Source of the DNA: Bombyx mori
Taxonomy: Eukaryota; Arthropoda; Insecta; Lepidoptera; Bombycidae
DNA: 64,000 nt
Assembly: GCF_030269925.1 (NCBI RefSeq)
Contig: NC_085111.1
Coordinates: 4,890,142 to 4,954,141 of the forward strand
Direction of reading: 5' to 3'
Part shown: positions 62,362 through 64,000 of the stretch, in pieces
How the letters are laid out: every line of letters begins with the position of its first letter
Numbering within the stretch: position 1 is the stretch's first letter
Notes under the pieces: generated by a model
The model's database searches: none
What the model saw: only the letters and a program-made list of their open reading frames with translations
What the model was told of the DNA's origin: nothing
Program-made: the position numbers and the translations under genes

Positions 62362-62994
62362 CTATAGACAAAAACAAGTTTTAAGTTATACCACTTTCTG
62401 CGGTGAAATAATCCTGTGTATCCGCTTTTAGCAGAAAAGAAGTCATCAACTTTATAATCTCACGTTTATTATTGTCATTATGTTGTTTAAGATTTTCGTG
62501 GTCATGGACAACGTCAATGAAAAATTCGAGATTAATCTTTAAAAGGAGTAAATTACACCTATCTGAATGAACTGCTAAAATCCATTTACAACGTAAGATA
62601 ACCTATTTGAAAATTTGAATACGAAATATAATCTTGTCATGACAATTGAAGGAAATGGAATAAAAAGAAATTTAAATGAACGACTGAAATGTTCTAACTA
62701 AGCTCTCGACGGGAGCCAATTGGCAGCTGCGCTAACGAGACAAGTTCACTCGTTTATACTTCATTCCAAATCGTCTCCACACATGTTTCAATACAGTCTA
62801 TAAACGGCAGACGTCCTATAATAGATTAGACTTGAAGCGAACTATAGTGAATCTCATTTTTGTTTTTAATAAAATATGATAAATGTAACACAATTAACGG
62901 CTCCAAATTAGGATTGAAACGGAAATATTTAGGTAGATAATTCACGGATAACATAGAACCAAAATATTAAATATCTTCAAAAATGTATTGATTC

Positions 62995-63062
62995 CGACCG
63001 GGAATCGATTCAGTAGCCGATGGTACAGTAGTCAGAAGTACTAACCACCAAACCTGGGTTAC
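62995..63062 (-). mobile_element. tRNA-like SINE head
   Basis: On the minus strand: TGGTGGTTAGTACTTCTGAC (A-box like) and GAATCGATTCCCGGTCGG (B-box like), about tRNA spacing. A run of 17 or so A lies nearby at 63090. The body was not identified. Confidence 0.45.
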
Positions 63063-63540
63063 AATCAATGGATTTATATTTATGTTATTGAAAAAAAAAA
63101 AAAAAAACTACAGACGCTTAGGGTGAACTTCGATTTTATTATTACAATTTAGAAAGCTAGCTTCATCTATTTGGGTTAATTCAGAAAAGAGATATAATTT
63201 AGGTTAAATTGTTTATGTAGAAACTCAACTTGAGAAATATCGTACGATGCGGGCCGTTCTCAATTTATTAGCTTCGAAAATACATGAGGTCTAAGAACGT
63301 TAAAGGCTGATAACATTATTATGTATTACGTTGATACAAACCATCGATTTCATGTTATAAAATGTGAGATTTTTCATATAAATAATGTTTTATTATAACG
63401 ATAAACCATATCTATGTAGGTAGTTCTCAAAATGCGAAGACACGAGTAGTAAACACTTAATTTTCATGTAAACAAATTATAAAATTATTCCGAAAGATTG
63501 TTTCAGGGAATAATAAAAATCAAGATGTGATTTTATACAT

Positions 63541-63770
63541 TTTTTTACATTTTTATTGCCTTTGTATGCAGACGAGCATACGGCCCACCTGATGGTAAGT
63601 GGTCACCGTCGCTCATGGACGTCAGCAATGCCAGGAGCAGAGCCAAGCCGCGGCCTACCATTAAGTACTCTCCGCAAGCTTCGTTTGAAGAAGGACATGC
63701 ATAGCGCTCCGAAGCGCACCGTGGAGGGGAGTTCATTCCAAAGCCGGACGGTACGTGGAAAAAAGATCCA
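63541..63770 (-). mobile_element. LINE 3' end with the last residues of its reverse-transcriptase ORF
   Basis: On the minus strand: a frame reading WNELPST, MSFFKRSLRRVLNGRPRLGS and APGIADVHERR, the typical C-terminus of a CR1/Jockey-like LINE ORF2. Then the non-coding tail CGGCCCACCTGATGG (antisense) and poly-A. The most complete copy of this tail in the window. Confidence 0.75.
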
Positions 63771-64000
63771 TTAGGTATACCATTTACCATTATATCGTTT
63801 GATAATATTGAAGGCAGAATTGAGCGGGACCATGATATATAATATACGCCAATAAAAACGAAGCAATCTGAAGACTAGATGTAGAAAAATGTTAACACAA
63901 TTAATTTAGAAATCGGTAATTTAATCCTGAAATTAAGGTCAATCACTTGCTTTTGTAAAGGTCAAGATAATGGACGGTCCAAGAACAGTTTTGGTCCGAT

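Larger units (their letters stand above)
62378..64000. other. Intron upstream of the first visible RhoGEF exon
   Basis: No exon ending in phase 1 with Sec14-lead coding was recognised. Holds the tRNA-like head at 62995, a poly-A run and the LINE end at 63541. The promoter and first exons of the RhoGEF probably lie beyond 64000. Confidence 0.5.

Overview
This window is nuclear DNA of a lepidopteran, almost certainly a silkworm (Bombyx). The base composition is AT-rich, introns are long, and the interspersed repeat load is heavy. It includes many copies of the tRNA-derived SINE Bm1, lepidopteran Helitrons, maT-type mariners and an R1-type LINE. No prokaryotic, organellar or viral genes were seen.

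The backbone is one minus-strand gene that runs off both ends of the window. Seventeen exons (62361 down to 160) join in one open frame of 2,720 nt, about 906 residues. All splice sites are GT-AG and all phases agree. In order they encode a Sec14/CRAL-TRIO domain, spectrin-like helices, a Pro/Arg linker, a DH (RhoGEF) domain, a PH domain and an acidic tail. This is the architecture of the Dbl/Dbs (MCF2/MCF2L) Rho guanine-nucleotide exchange factors. The first exons lie beyond 64000, and the 3' end, where vertebrate members carry SH3, lies before position 1. One intron (54230-9619) is about 44.6 kb and holds most of the window's mobile DNA.

Two further protein-coding units sit inside introns. 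On the plus strand, 57070-57837 is an intact single-exon gene for a RING/coiled-coil protein of the CCNB1IP1/HEI10 meiotic crossover family. On the minus strand, 8881-7691 is a 1.2-kb open exon, unlike any family I recognise. It ends in a good in-phase splice donor and is probably an alternative first exon of the RhoGEF, or an independent nested gene.

The rest is mobile DNA. It comprises about 20 Bm1 copies or fragments, a dozen copies of a second A-tailed short retroelement with consistent ends and target duplications, and ten LINE 3' tails. DNA elements include two maT mariners (one intact, one with a single stop), an IS630/Tc1-like element in decay, four Helitrons and several MITE families, one of them piggyBac-type with TTAA duplications. 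At 20867-26340 there is a nested stack: a SINE copy split by a hAT, itself split by a mariner and by a LINE that keeps an intact ORF1 but has lost ORF2.

The most unusual observation is at 9392-9491. A 15-bp minisatellite tandemly repeats the 5' splice site of the exon that opens the DH domain, in frame, giving up to seven alternative donors spaced five codons apart.
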